The notes: a model not told the origin generated them from the letters alone. Counted from the first letter of the stretch, positions 25,001-39,404 are shown. The stretch is DNA of 64,000 bases from Liolophura sinensis (GCF_032854445.1 NC_088297.1:1-64000); one strand, 5' to 3'. Made by a program: numbers and translations.

Positions 25001-26123
25001 AACTGAACGTGATAATATAATTATTACAATGTTCATCTTGTAACTGAACATGCTATTTTCTCGATTACAATGTTCATCTTGTAACTGAAAATGATATTAT
25101 AATGACTACAAGGTTTATCTTGCAACTGAGCATGCTATTATAATGATTACAATGTTCACTTCGTAACTGAACATGCTATTTTAACTATTACAATGTTCAT
25201 TTTGTAACTGGGCATGCTTTTATAATGATTACAATGTTCATCTTGTAACTGAGCACGCTATTGTAATGATTACAATGTTCACCTTGTAACTGAGCACATT
25301 ATTATAATGATTGCAATGTTCATCTTGTAACTGAATATGCTATTGCAATGATTACAATGTCTATTTTGCAACTGAGCATGCTTTTATACTGATTACAATG
25401 TTCACCTTGGAAGTGATGATGTTTTTATAATGATTACAATGTTCATCTTGTAACTGAACATGCAATTATAAGGATTACAATGTTCACTTTGTAACTGAAC
25501 ATGCTATTACAATGATTACAATGTTCATCTTGTAACTGAACATGCTATTATGTCGATTACAATCTTCATCTTGCAACTGAGCATGATATTATAATGATTA
25601 CAATGTTCATCTTGTGATTGAACGTGCTAATATAATGAATACAATGTACATTTTGTAACTGATGATGTGATTATAATGATTACAATATTCATCTTGTAAC
25701 TGAATATGCTAATGTAATGATTACAATGTCCATTTTGCAACTGAGCATGCTTTTTTACTGATTACAATGTCCACCTTGTAACTAAACATGCTATTATATT
25801 GATTAGAATGTTCATCTTGTAACTGAGCATGTTTTTATAATGATTACAATGTTCACCTTGTAACTGAACATGCTTTTATAATGATTACAATGTTCATCTT
25901 GTAATTCAACGTGCTAATATAATGAATACAATGTTCATTTTGTAACTGATGATGTTATTATAATGATTACAATATTCATCTTGTAACTGAACATGCTATT
26001 ATGATTACAATTTTCATCTTGTAACTGAGCTTTCTATTATAATGATTACAATGTTTACCTTGTAAGTGAGCGTGCTAATATAATGTTTACAATGTTTATC
26101 TTGTAACTGAGCATGCTATTATA
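22078..26123 (+). repeat. 41-bp satellite array, segment A3
   Basis: About 4.0 kb of 41-bp monomers between blocks 3 and 4. Its first kilobase resembles the start of the array right of block 5, sharing the unusual GCTAATTTAATGAATAC near 22390 and 33633. A unit of about 1.2 kb is repeated inside it: the ordered series ACTTAGCATGC (or the variant ACTTAGAAGGC), GATGACAATG, CCGTTGACGC, TGTCGATTAC recurs near 22.8 kb and 24.0 kb. The CCTCACGTTTTAACTG landmark occurs once, at 24990. No gene-like content. Confidence 0.97.
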
Positions 26124-26653
26124 AAACACGAGTCTCTTTAACTGGATTTAGTCTATTTCAGCTGAGGGGAAAAATGAAAGATTTAGTGTGGATAATGTGT
26201 GGGGATAAGATGAGCTTTATACCGTGTATTTGGTCCAAACTGCATCTTTGTACCGTTGATCGTTGAGAAGAAATAGAAGGCATTTCTCAATATTGGCACT
26301 TAAGAGATGGTGCCAGCTAGGAAATCAGCTCTAACCCCAGTGTTCCATGTGGGATTACAGAGGGCGATGGCGTGCTGACCCCCTCGGTAACTGAGGCCCT
26401 CCTCAAACAAAAATTAAATAAGTAAGTAAAATGTAAAACGTTGTGAGGCCGATAGAAAATCATGTGTTTCTCTAACTGATTTCACTCCAATATATTCTTT
26501 CATCCAGCGTGTTGACAGAGTCAGTGGAATTCGGATGTTTAAATGGTTTCAAGCAACGAAGTATCATTACTTCAAGATATTAATATAACCTGAATTTAGG
26601 CAGCTTCTAAACCTGGATCACTGTGTTTTCCTGAATCGTTGATTAAATCAATT

Positions 26654-26787
26654 AACACCATACTGAATCTCTGTTGCACCGTAAACACCATCCTGAATCT
26701 CTGCTGCACAGTAAATACCATCCTGAAACTCTGCTACACAGTAAGCACCATCCTGAATCTCTGCTGCACAGTAAACACCGTCAGGAA
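26654..26787. repeat. 30-bp minisatellite (block 4)
   Basis: Same 30-bp tandem array and unit order as block 1. Spurious open frames at 26674-26859 and 26648-26905 derive from it. Confidence 0.92.
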
Positions 26788-26851
26788 TTTTACACTGACT
26801 GCGATCAGATAGCATTTTTCTGTATAGACATGTATGTCGCTGTGCAACTGT

Positions 26852-27216
26852 GTGAGTGAGTGAGTGCTTGGGGTTTAACGTCGTACTCAACAATTTTTCA
26901 GTCATATGACGACGAAGGAATCATTAGGGTGCATGCACGTGTAATGTGCCTCCTTGTTGCAGGACGGATTTTCACCGCTCTTTTATTTAGTGCTGCATCA
27001 CTGAGACGACTTACCGAAGGCAAGTAAGCCGCCCCGCCCGAGCCATTATACTGAAACGGGTCAACCAGTCGTTGCACTATCCCCTTCATGCTGAACGCCA
27101 AACGAGGAAGTTACAACTTCCTCTTTTAAAGTCTTAGGTGTGACTCGACCAAGGATTAATCCTGGATCTACCGGTCCCGAAGCGGACGCTCTACCAACTG
27201 TGCTATCTGGGCCGGT
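26852..27216 (-). mobile_element. tRNA-derived SINE (block 4 copy)
   Basis: 365-bp copy in the same site, with the left flank mutated as in block 2 (CAACTGTGTGAG). The B-box region has a further change (plus strand AGGATTAATCCTGG), and GCTATCTGGGCC alters the head next to a retained A box. Presumably inactive; it spread by block duplication and not by new insertion, because site and flanks are the same. Confidence 0.85.
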
Positions 27217-28111
27217 CTGTGCAACTGACGATCAGATAACATTTATCTGTAAAGACATGTATGTCTCTGCGCCATTTACTGTACCTATGTCTTTCACTTC
27301 AGGCAAACCTTAGTCCTCCCATACATAACCCCACCTGACAAGGCTCCTACTCAGGCTATTTTATTTCCTAGTGAAAGGAAGGCTTTAAGCATACATGTTT
27401 GTACATATAATATTAGTGGTGCGATTTTACAGTAATCCACAATTAACATATAACAGACCTATCAAAACCCTCACAGAATCCAAACGAAGTCCACCGTAAG
27501 CACTCTGGAAAAAACATATTAGGAGCTCAAGTACGTCTATATCGCATTTTTTATTTCATTTCTAACATGATGAGATCACAGAGCTGTTACATTTATCTGT
27601 CAAAACCGTTAGTTTAATAAGGTACATATTTGTCCTGAAAGAAAGAGACAAAGTTATTGATCTCATTAACGTACGTGTACCTGCCGACCAGCATCAGTTA
27701 CCATTGTCAGCAAGACTAGTCCCGATATAGAAGAACCGTAGAGAAAACCATCAAAGAATTGGGGTCGAATTTTCTGATCTTATTGCAGTCAGATTAATTT
27801 CACAGATATCGTATTCTACACATTTGGCCCATTGCCAGTAGGCTGCAAATAGGGGTGCGAAACAATGCATGTATTTTTCATTGAGGAATGAAGAAAATGG
27901 TTTTAAAAAAGGACAAACATAAGTTCTCTTAAATATGCATACCTGTAGTTTCCGTTTTGAAAGGCTAAACAGTCTAACAAAGGGCCACTTGACTTAAGAA
28001 CATGCCTATTACAATATTACATGTAATTAACATAAATACGATATGATGGCGTTTAGTTAAACTAAGGTGAATATACCAGAGTTTGGAAGCGATTTATTCT
28101 AAAAATATTTC

Positions 28112-31100
28112 TTACAATGTTCATCTTGTAACTGAATATGCTATTGTAATCATTACAATGTCCATTTTGCAACTGAGCATGCTTGTATACTGATTACAAT
28201 GTTCACCTTGCAACTGATGATGTTTTTATAATGATTACAATGTTCATCTTGTAACTGAACATGCAATTATAAGGATTACAATGTTCACTTTGTATCTGAA
28301 CATGCTATTACAATGATTACAATGTTCATCTTGTAACTGAACATGCTATTATGTCGATTACAATTTTCATCTTGCAACTTAGCATGATATTATAATGATT
28401 ACAATGTTCATCTTGTAATTGAACGTGCTAATATAATGAATACAATGTTCATTTTATAACTGATGATGTTATTATAATGATTACAATATTCATCTTGTAA
28501 GTGAATATGCTAATGTAATGATTACAATGTCCATTTTGCAACTGAGCATTCTTTTATACTGATTACAATGTCCACCTTGTAACTGAACATGCTATTATAA
28601 TGATTACAATGTTCATCTTGTAACTGAGCATGTTTTTATAGTGATTACAATGTTCACCTTGTAACTGAACATGCTTTTATAATGATTACAATGTTCATCT
28701 TGTAATTGAACGTGCTAATATAATGAATACAATGTTTATTTTGTAACTGATGATGTTATTATAATGATTACAATATTCATCTTGTAAGTGAATATGCTAA
28801 TGTAATGATTACAATGTCCATTTTGCAACTGAGCATGCTTTTATACTGATTACAATGTTCACCTTGTAACTGATGATGTTTTTAATATGATTACAATGTT
28901 CATCTTGTAACTGAACATGCAATTATAAGGATTACAATGTTCACTTTGTAACTGAACATGCTATTACAATGATTACATTGTTCACCTTGTAACTGAGCAC
29001 ATTATTATAATGATTACAATGTTCATCTTGTAACTGAATATGCTATTGTAATGATTACAATGTCCATTTTGCAACTGAACATGCTTGTATACTGATTACA
29101 ATGTTCACCTTGCAACTGATGATGTTTTTATAATGATTACAATGTTCACTTTGTAACTGAACATGCTATTACAATGATTACAATGTTCATCTTGTAAGTG
29201 AATATGCTAATGTAATGATTACAATGTCCATTTTGCAACTGAGCATGCTTTTATACTGATTATAATGTTCACCTTGTAACTGATGATGTTTTTATAATGA
29301 TTACAATGTTCATCTTGTAACTACATATGCTATAATAATGATTACAATGTTGATCTTGTAATGAAATATGCTAATATAATGATTGCAATATTCATTTTGT
29401 AACTGAGCATGCTATTATATTGATTACAATGGTGATTTTGTAACCGTTGACGCTATTATAATAATTACAATGTTTACTTTGTAACTGAACATGCTATTAC
29501 AATGATTACAATGTTCATCTTGTAACTGAACATGCTATTATGTCGATTACAATCTTCATCTTGTAACTGAAAATGATATTATAATGAATACAATGTTCAT
29601 CTTGCAACTGAGCATGCTATTATAATGATTACAATGTTCACTTCGTAACTGATCATGCTATTTTAATTATTACAATGTTCATCTTGTAACTGGGCATGTT
29701 TTTATATTTATTACAATGTTCATCTTGTAACTGAGCACGCTATTGTAATGATTACAATGTTCACCTTGTAACTGAGCACATGATTTTAATGATTACAATG
29801 TTCATCTTGTAACTGAATATGCTATTGTAATGATTACAATGTCCATTTTGCAACCGAGCATGCTTGTATACTGATTACAATGTTCACCTTGCAACTGATG
29901 ATGTTTTTATAATGATTACAATGTTCATCTTGTAACTGAACATGCAATTATAAGGATTACAATGTTCACTTTGTAACTGAACATGCTATTACAATGATTA
30001 CAATGTTCATCTTGTAACTGAACATGTTATAATAATGATTACAATGTTCACTTTGTAACTGAGCATGTTTTTATAAAGATTACATTGTTCACCTTGTAAC
30101 TGATGATGTTTTTATAATGATTACAATGTTCATCTTGTAACTGAACATGCAATTATAAGGATTACAATGTTCACTTTGTAACTGAACATGCTATTACTAT
30201 GATTACAATGTTCATCTTGTAACTGAACATGCTATTATGTCAATTACAATCTTCATCCTGCAACTTAGCATGATATTTTAATGATTACAATGTTCATCTT
30301 GTAATTGAACGTGCTAATATAATGAATACAATGTTCATTTTGTAACTGATGATGTTATTATAATGATTACAATATTCATCTTGTAACTGAACATGCTATT
30401 ATGATTACAATTTTCATCTTGTAACTAAGCTTTCTATTAAAATGATTACAATGTTTACTTTGTAAGTGAGCGTGCTAATATAATGATTACAATGTTTATC
30501 TTGTAACTGAACGTGCTAATATAATGAATACAATGTTTATTTTGTAACTGATGATGTTATTATAATGATTACAATATTCATCTTGTAAGTGAATATGCTA
30601 ATGTAATGATTACAATGTCCATTTTGCAACTGAGCATGCTTTTATACTGATTACAATGTTCACCTTGTAACTGATGATGTTTTTATAATGATTACAATGT
30701 TCATCTTGTAACTTAGCATGCTATTATAATGATGACAATGTTCATTTTGTAAATGAGCATGCTATTATACTGTTTACAATGTTCATCTTGTAACTGAGCA
30801 TGCTATTATAATGATTACAATGTTCATCTTGTAACCGTTGACGCTATTATAATGATTACAATGTTCACTTTGTAACTGAACATGCTATTACAATGATTAC
30901 AGTGTTCGTCTTGTAACTGAACATGCTATTATGTCGATTACAATCTTCATCTTGTAACTGAAAATGATATTTTAATGATTACAATGTTTACCTTGCAACT
31001 GAGCATGCTATTATAATGATTACAATGTTCACTTCGTAACTGAACATGCTATTATAAGTATTACAATGTTCATCTTGTAACTGGGCATGGTTTTATAATG

Positions 31101-31381
31101 ATTACAATGTTCACCTTGTAACTGAACATGCTATTATAATGATTACAATGTTTATCTTGTAATTGAACGTGCTAATATAATGAATACAATGTTTATTTTG
31201 TAACTGATGATGTTGTTATAATGATTACAATATTCATCTTGTAACTGAACATGCTATTATGATTACAATTTTCATCTTGTAACTGAGCTTTCTATTATAA
31301 TGATTACAATGTTTACCTTGTAAGTGAGCGTGCTAATATAATGATTACAATGTTTATCTTGTAACTGAGCATGCTATTATA
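28112..31381 (+). repeat. 41-bp satellite array, segment A4
   Basis: About 3.3 kb of 41-bp monomers between blocks 4 and 5. From about 28.78 kb onward it is a shortened duplicate of A2; the offset starts at 11,536 bp and is 11,290 bp by the next block, a loss of six monomers. Near its start it is shorter than A2 by a further 981 bp (24 monomers minus 3). The last monomers before block 5 match those before block 3. No gene-like content. Confidence 0.97.
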
Positions 31382-31909
31382 AAACACGAGTCTATTTAAC
31401 TGGATTTAGTCCATTTCAGCTGAGGGGAAAAATGAAAGATTTAGTCTGGATAATGTGTGGGGATAAGATGAGCTTTATACCGTGTATTTGGTCCAAACTG
31501 CATCTTTGTACCGTTGATCGTTGAGAAGAAATAGAAGGCATTTCTCAATATTGGCTCTTAAAAGATAGTGCCAACTAGGAAATCAGCTTTAACCCCAGTG
31601 TTCCATGTGGGATTACAGAGGGCGATGGCGTGCTGACCCCCTCGGTAACTGAGGCCCTCCTCAAACAAAAATTAAATAAGTAATTAAAATGTAAAACGTT
31701 GTGAGGCCGATAGAAAATCATGTTTCTCTAACTGATTTCACTCCAATTTATTCTTTCATCCAGCGTGTTGACAGAGTCAGTGGAATTCGGATGTTTAAAT
31801 GGTTTCAAGCAACGCAGTATCATTACTTCAAGATATTAATATAACCTGAAGTCAGGCAGCTTCTAAACCTGGATCACTGTGTTTTCCTGAATCGTTGATT
31901 AAATCAATT

Positions 31910-32043
31910 AACACCATACTGAATCTCTGTTGCACCGTAAACACCATCCTGAATCTCTGCTGCACAGTAAATACCATCCTGAAACTCTGCTACACAGTAA
32001 GCACCATCCTGAATCTCTGCTGCACAGTAAACACCGTCAGGAA
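31910..32043. repeat. 30-bp minisatellite (block 5)
   Basis: Same 30-bp tandem array as in the other blocks. Spurious open frames at 31930-32115 and 31904-32161 derive from it. Confidence 0.92.
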
Positions 32044-32107
32044 TTTTACACTGACTGCGATCAGATAGCATTTTTCTGTATAGACATGTATGTCGCTGTG
32101 CAACTGA

Positions 32108-32472
32108 GTGAGTGAGTGAGTGCTTGGGGTTTAACGTCGTACTCAACAATTTTTCAGTCATATGACGACGAAGGAATCATTAGGGTGCATGCACGTGTAA
32201 TGTGCCTCCTTGTTGCAGGACGGATTTTCACCGCTCTTTTATTTAGTGCTGCATCACTGAGACGACTTACCGAAGGCAAGTAAGCCGCCCCGCCCGAGCC
32301 ATTATACTGAAACGGGTCAACCAGTCGTTGCACTATCCCCTTCATGCTGAACGACAAACGAGGAAGTCACAACTTCCTCTTTTAAAGTCTTAGGTGTGAC
32401 TCGACCAAGGATTGATCCTGGATCTACCGGTCCCGAAGCGGACGCTCTACCAACTGTGCTATCCGGGCCGGT
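32108..32472 (-). mobile_element. tRNA-derived SINE (block 5 copy)
   Basis: 365-bp copy with intact 12-bp flanking duplications (32096-32107 and 32473-32484) and the A box TAGCACAGTTGG; very close to the block 1 copy, differing for example at GGACGGATTTTC. The open frame at 32154-32357 is a shadow of the SINE body. Confidence 0.85.
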
Positions 32473-35400
32473 CTGTGCAACTGACGATCAGATAACATTT
32501 ATCTGTAAAGACATGTATGTCTCTGCGCCATTTACTGTACCTATGTCTTTCACTTCAGGCAAACCTTAGTCCTCCCATACATAACCCCACCTGACAAGGC
32601 TCCTACTCAGGCTATTTTATTTCCTAGTGAAAGGAAGGCTTTAAGTATACATGTTTGTACATATAATATTAGCGGTGCGAGTTTTCAGTAATCCACAATT
32701 AACATATAACAGACCTATCAAAACCCTCACAGAATCCAAACGAAGTCCACCGTAAGCACTCTGGAAAAAACATATTAGGAGCTCAAGTACGTCTATATCG
32801 CATTTTTTATTTCATTTCTAACATGATGAGATCACAGAGCTGTTACATTTATCTGTCAAAACCGTTAGTTTAATAAGTTACATATTTGTCCTGAAAGAAA
32901 GAGACAAAGTTATTGATCTCATTAACGTACGTGTACCTGCCGACGAGCATCAGTTACCATTGTCAGCAAGACTAGTCCCGATATAGAAGAACCGTAGAGA
33001 AAACCATCAAAGAATTGGGGTCGAATTTTCTGATCTTATTGCAGTCAGATTAATTTCACAGATATCGTATTCTACACATTTGGCCCATTGCCAGTACGCT
33101 GCAAATAGGGGTGCGAAACAATGCATGTATTTTTCATTGAGGAATGAAGAAAATGGTTTTAAAAAAGGACAAACTTAAGTTCTCTTAAATATGCATACCT
33201 GTATTTTCCGTTTTGAAAGGCTAAACAGTCTAACAAAGGGCCACTTGACTTAAGAACATGCCTATTACAATATTACATGTAATTAACATAAATACGATAT
33301 GATGGCGTTTAGTTAAACTAAGGTGAATATACCAGAGTTTGGAAGCGATTTACTCTAAAAATATTTCTTGCAATGTTCATCTTGTAACTGAATATGCTAT
33401 TGTAATCATTACAATGTCCATTTTGCAACTGAGCATGCTTGTATACTGATTACAATGTTCACCTTGCAACTGATAATGTTTTTATAATGATTATATTGTT
33501 CATCTTGTAACTGAACATGCTATAATGTCGATTACAATGTTCATCTTGTAACTAAACATGCTATTATGTCGATTACAATCTTCATCTTGCAACTGAGCAT
33601 GATATTATAATGATTACAATGTTCGTCTTGTAATTGAACTTGCTAATTTAATGAATACAATGTTCATTTTGTAACTGATGATGTTATTATAATGATTACA
33701 ATATTCATCTTGTAAGTGAATATGCTAATGTAATGATTACAATGTCCATTTTGCAACTGAGCATGATTTTATACTGATTACAATGTCCACCTTGTAACTG
33801 AACATGCTATTATAATGATTACAATGTTCATCTTGTAACTGAGCATGTTTTTATAATGATTACAATGTTCACCTTGTAACTGAACATGCTTTTATAATGA
33901 TTACAATGTTCATCTTGTAATTGAACGTGCTAATATAATGAATACAATGTTTATTTTGTAACTAATGATGTTATTATAATGATTACAATATTCATCTTGT
34001 AAGTGAATATGCTAATGTAATGATTACAATGTCCATTTTGCAACTGAGTATGCTTTTATACTGATTACAATGTTCACCTTGAAACTGATGATGTTTTTAT
34101 AATGATTACAATGTTCATCTTGTAACTGAACATGCAATTATAAGGATTACAATGTTCACTTTGTAACTAAACATGCTATTACAATGATTACATTGTTCAC
34201 CTTGTAACTGAGCACATTTTTTATAATGATTACAATGTTCATCTTGTAACTGAATATGCTATTGTAATGATTACAATGTCCATTTTGCAACTGAGCATGC
34301 TTGTATACTGATTACAATGTTTACCTTGCAACTGATGATGTTTTTATAATGATTACAATGTTCAATTTGTAACTGAACATGCTATTACAATGATTACAAT
34401 GTTCATCTTGTAAGTGAATATGCTAATGTAATGATTACAATGTCCATTTTGCAACTGAGCATGCTTTTATACTGATTATAATGTTCACCTTGTAACTGAT
34501 GATGTTTTTATAATGTTTACAATGTTCATCTTGTAACTACATATCCTATAATAATGAATACAATGTTGATCTTGTAATGAAATATGCTAATATAATGATT
34601 GCAATATTCATTTTGTAACTGAGCATGCTATTATATTGATTACAATTGTGATTTTGTAACCGTTGACGCTATTATAATGATTACAATGTTTACTTTGTAA
34701 CTGAACATGCTATTACAATGATTACAATGTTCATCTTGTAACTGAACATGCTATTATGTCGATTACAATCTTCATCTTGTAACTGAAAATGATATTATAA
34801 TGATTACAATGTTTATCTTGCAACTGAGCATGCTATTATAATGATTACAATGTTCACTTCGTAACTGATCATGCTATTTTAACTATTACAATGTTCATCT
34901 TGTAACTGGGCATGTTTTTATAATGATTACAATGTTCATCTTGTAACTGAGCACTCTATTGTAATGATTACAATGTTCACCTTGTAACTGAGCACATGAT
35001 TATAATGATTACAATGTTCATCTTGTAACTGAATATGCTATTGTAATGATTACAATGTCCATTTTGCAACCGAGCATGCTTGTATACTGATTACAATGTT
35101 CACCTAGCAACTGATGATGTTTTTATAATGATTACAATGTTCATCTTGTAACTGAACATGCAATTAAAAGGATTACAATGTTCACTTTGTAACTAAACAT
35201 GCTATTACAATGATTACAATGTTCATCTTGTAACTGAACATGCTATTATGTCGATTACAATCTTCATCTTGCAACTTAGCATGATATTTTAATGATTACA
35301 ATGTTCATCTTGTAATTGAACGTGCTAATATAATGAATACAATGTTCATTTTGTAACTGATGATGTTATTATAATGATTACAATATTCATCTTGTAACTA

Positions 35401-38400
35401 AATATGCTAATGTAATGATTACAATGTCCATTTTGCAACTGAGCATTCTTTTATACTGATTACAATGTCCAGCTTTTAACTGAACATGCTATTATAATGA
35501 TTACAATGTTCATCTTGTAACTAAGCATGCTTGTATACTGATTACAATGTTCACCTTGCAACTGATGATGTTTTTATAATGATTATTTTGTTCATCTTGT
35601 AACTGAACATGCTATTATGTCGATTACAATGTTCATCTTGTAACTAAACATGCTATTATGTCGATTACAATCTTCATCTTGCAACTGAGCATGATATTAT
35701 AATGATTACAATGTTCGTCTTGTAATTGAACGTGCTAATTTAATGAATACAATGTTCATTTTGTAACTGATGATGTTATTATAATGGTTACAATATTCAT
35801 CTTGTAAGTGAATATGCTAATGTAATGATTACAATGTCCATTTTGCAACTGAGCATGCTTTTATACTGATTACAATGTCCACCTTGTAACTGAACATGCT
35901 ATTATAATGATTACAATGTTCATCTTGTAACTGAGCATGTTTTTATAATGATTACAATGTTCACCTTGTAACTGAACATGCTTTTATAATGATTACAATG
36001 TTCATCTTGTAACTGGGCATACTAGTATAATGATTACAATATTAATTTTGTAACTGAGCATGCTATTATACTGATTACAATCTTCATTTTGTAAATGAGC
36101 ATGCTATTATAATGATTACAATGTTCATGTTGTAACTGAACATGCTATTATACTGATAACAATGTTCATCTTGTAACTGGGCATACTAGTATAATGATTA
36201 CAATGTTCATTTTGTAACTGAGCATGCTATTATACTGATTACAATGTTCATCTTGTAACTGAACATGCTATTATGTCGATTACAATCTTCATCTTGTAAC
36301 TTAAATGATATTATAATGATTACAATGTTTATCTTGCAACTGAGCATGCTATTATAATGATTACAATGTTCACTTCGTAACTGAACATGCTATTATAACT
36401 ATTACAATGTTCATCTTGTAACTGGGCATGTTTTTATAATGATTACAATGTTCATCTTGTAACTGAGCACGCTATTGTAATGATTACAATGTTCACCTTG
36501 TAACTGAGCACATGGTTATAATGATTACAATGTTCATCTTGTAACTGAATATGCTATTGTAATCATTACAATGTCCATTTTGCAACTGAGCATGCTTGTA
36601 TACTGATTACAATGTTCACCTTGCAACTGATGATGTTTTTATAATAATTACAATTTTCATCTTGTAACTAAACATGCAATTATAAGGATTACAATGTTCA
36701 CTTTGTAACTAAACATGCTATTACAATGATTACAATGTTCATCTTGTAACTGAACATGCTATTATGTCGATTACAATCTTCATCTTGCAACTTAGCATGA
36801 TATTTTAATGATTACAATGTTCATCTTGTAATTGAACGTGCTAATATAATGAATACAATGTTCATTTTGTAACTGATGATGTTATTATAATGATTATAAT
36901 ATTCATCTTGTAACTGAATATGCAAATGTAATGATTACAATGTGCATTTTGCAACTGAGCATGCTTTTATACTGATTACAATGTCCACCTTGTAACTGAA
37001 CATGCTATTATAACGATTACAATGTTCATCTTGTATCTGAGCATGTTTTTGTAATGATTACAATGTTCACCTTGTAACTGAACATGCTTTTATAATGATT
37101 ACAATGTTCACCTTGTAACTGAGCATGCTATTATACTGATTACAATGTTCATCTTGTAACTGGGCATACTAGTATAATGATTACAATGTTTATTTTGTAA
37201 CTGAGCATGCTATTATAATGATTACATTGTTATTCTTGTAACCGTTGACGCTATTATAATGATTACAATGTTCACTTTGTAACTGAACATGCTATTACAA
37301 TGATTACAATGTTCGCCTTGTAACTGAACATGCTATTATGACGATTACAATCTTCATCTTGTAACTGAAAATGATATTATAATAATTACAATGTTTATCT
37401 CGAAACTGAGCATGCTATTATAATGATTACAATGTTCACTTCGTAACTGAACATGCTATTAGAAGTATTACAATGTTCATCTTGTAACTGGGCATGTTTT
37501 TATAATGATTACAATGTTCATCTTGTAAATGAACGTGCTAATATAATGAATACAGTGTTCATTTTGTAACTGATGATGTTATTATAATGATGACAATATT
37601 CATCTTGTAACTGAACATGCTATGATGATTACAATGTTCATCTTGTAACTGGGCATACTAGTATAATAATTAAAATATTAATTTTGTAACTGAACATGCA
37701 ATTATAAGGATTACAATGTTCACCTTGTAACTGAACATGCTATTACAATGATTACAATGTTCATCTTGTAACTGAACATGCTATTATGTCGATTACAATC
37801 TTCATCCTGCAACTGAGCATTATATTTTAATGATTACAATGTTCATCTTGTAATTGAACGTGCTAATATAATAAATACAATGTTCATTTTGTAACTGATG
37901 ATGTTATTATAACGATTACAATATTCATCTCGTAAGTGAATATGCTAATGTAATGATTACAATGTCCATTTTGCAACTGAGCATGCTTTTATACTGATTA
38001 CAATGTTCACCTTGTAACTGATGATGTTTTTATAATGATTACAATATTCATCTTGTAACTGAACATGCTATTATGATTACAATGTTCATCTTGTAACTGG
38101 GCATACTAGTATAATAATTAAAATATTAATTTTGTAACTGAGCATGCTATTACACTGATTACAATGTTCATCTTGTAACTGAACATGTTATTATAATGAT
38201 TACAATGTTCATGTTGTAACTGAGCATGCTATTATACTAATTACAATCTTCATCTTGTAATTGAGCATGCTATTATAATGATTACATTGCTCATCTTGTA
38301 TTTGAGCATGCTATTATAATGATTACAGTGTTCATCTTGTAATTGAGCATACTAGTATAATGATTACAATGTTCATCTTGTAACTAAGCATAATATTATA

Positions 38401-39404
38401 ATAATTACAATGTTCATTTTGTAATTGAGCATGCTATTATACTGATTACAATGTTCATCTTGTAACTGCACATCCTAATATAATGATTACAATGTTCACC
38501 TTGTAAATGAACATGCCATTACAATAATTACAATATTTATCTTGTATCTGAACATGCTATTATATCGATTACAATCCTCACGTTTTAACTGAACGTGCTA
38601 ATATAATGATTACAATGTTCATCTTGTAAATGAACATGCTATTTTGTCGATTACAATGTTCATCTAGTAACTGAAAATGATATTATAATGATTACAATGT
38701 TCATCTTGTATCTGAGCATGTTTTTGTAATGATTACAATGTTCACCTTGTAACTGAACATGCTTTTATAATGATTACAATGTTCATCTTGTAACTGGGCA
38801 TACTAGTATAATGATTACAATATTAATTTTGTAACTGAGCGTGCTATTATACTGATTACAATCTTCATCTTGTAACTGAGCATGCTATTATAATGATTAC
38901 AATGTTCATGTTGTAACTGAACATGCTATTATACTGATAACAATGTTCATCTTGCAACTGGGCATACTAGTATAATGATTACAATGTTCATTTTGTAACT
39001 GAGCATGCTATTATACTGATTACAATTTTCATCTTGTAATTGAGCATGCTATTATAATGATTACATTGCTCATCTTGTATTTGAGCATGCTATTACAATG
39101 ATTACAATGTTCATCTTGTAACTGAGCATACTAGTATAATGATTACAATGTTAATTTTGTAACTGAGCATGCTATTTTACTGATTACAATGTTAAGTTTG
39201 TAACTGAGCGTGCTAATATAATGATTACAATGTTCATCTTGTAATTGAGCATGCTATTATAATGATTAAAATGTTCATGATGTAACTGAACATGCTATTA
39301 TACTAATAACAATGTTCATCTTGTAACTAAACATAACATTATAATAATTACAATGTTCATTTTGTAACTGAATATGCTATTATATTGATTACAATGTTCA
39401 TCTT

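Larger units (their letters stand above)
26124..28111. repeat. Interspersed block, copy 4 (short form)
   Basis: 1,988 bp with the shared deletion (junction 26362/26363). The left half and the array just before it (CTAATATAATGTTTACAATG) match block 2; offset between the two is 12,517 bp. In the right half, CCAGTAGGCTGC matches block 3 and AAACATAAG matches block 1. Private changes include AGTGGTGCGATTTTAC near 27415. Contains the repeats listed separately and otherwise unrecognised sequence. Confidence 0.95.
31382..33367. repeat. Interspersed block, copy 5 (short form)
   Basis: 1,986 bp with the shared deletion (junction 31620/31621) and a private 2-bp loss (TCATGTTTCTC for TCATGTGTTTCTC, near 31721). 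It groups with block 3 in the left half but carries TATACCGTGTATTTGG, the form of blocks 2 and 4, near 31480. Its SINE region is close to block 1. It is the last block in the window; 30.6 kb of satellite follows without another. Confidence 0.95.

Noticed and set aside
4141-33367. Terminal inverted repeats or Helitron ends at the block boundaries
   Set aside because: No convincing inverted ends, and no TC...CTRR pair with a terminal hairpin, could be found at the phase-defined block edges.
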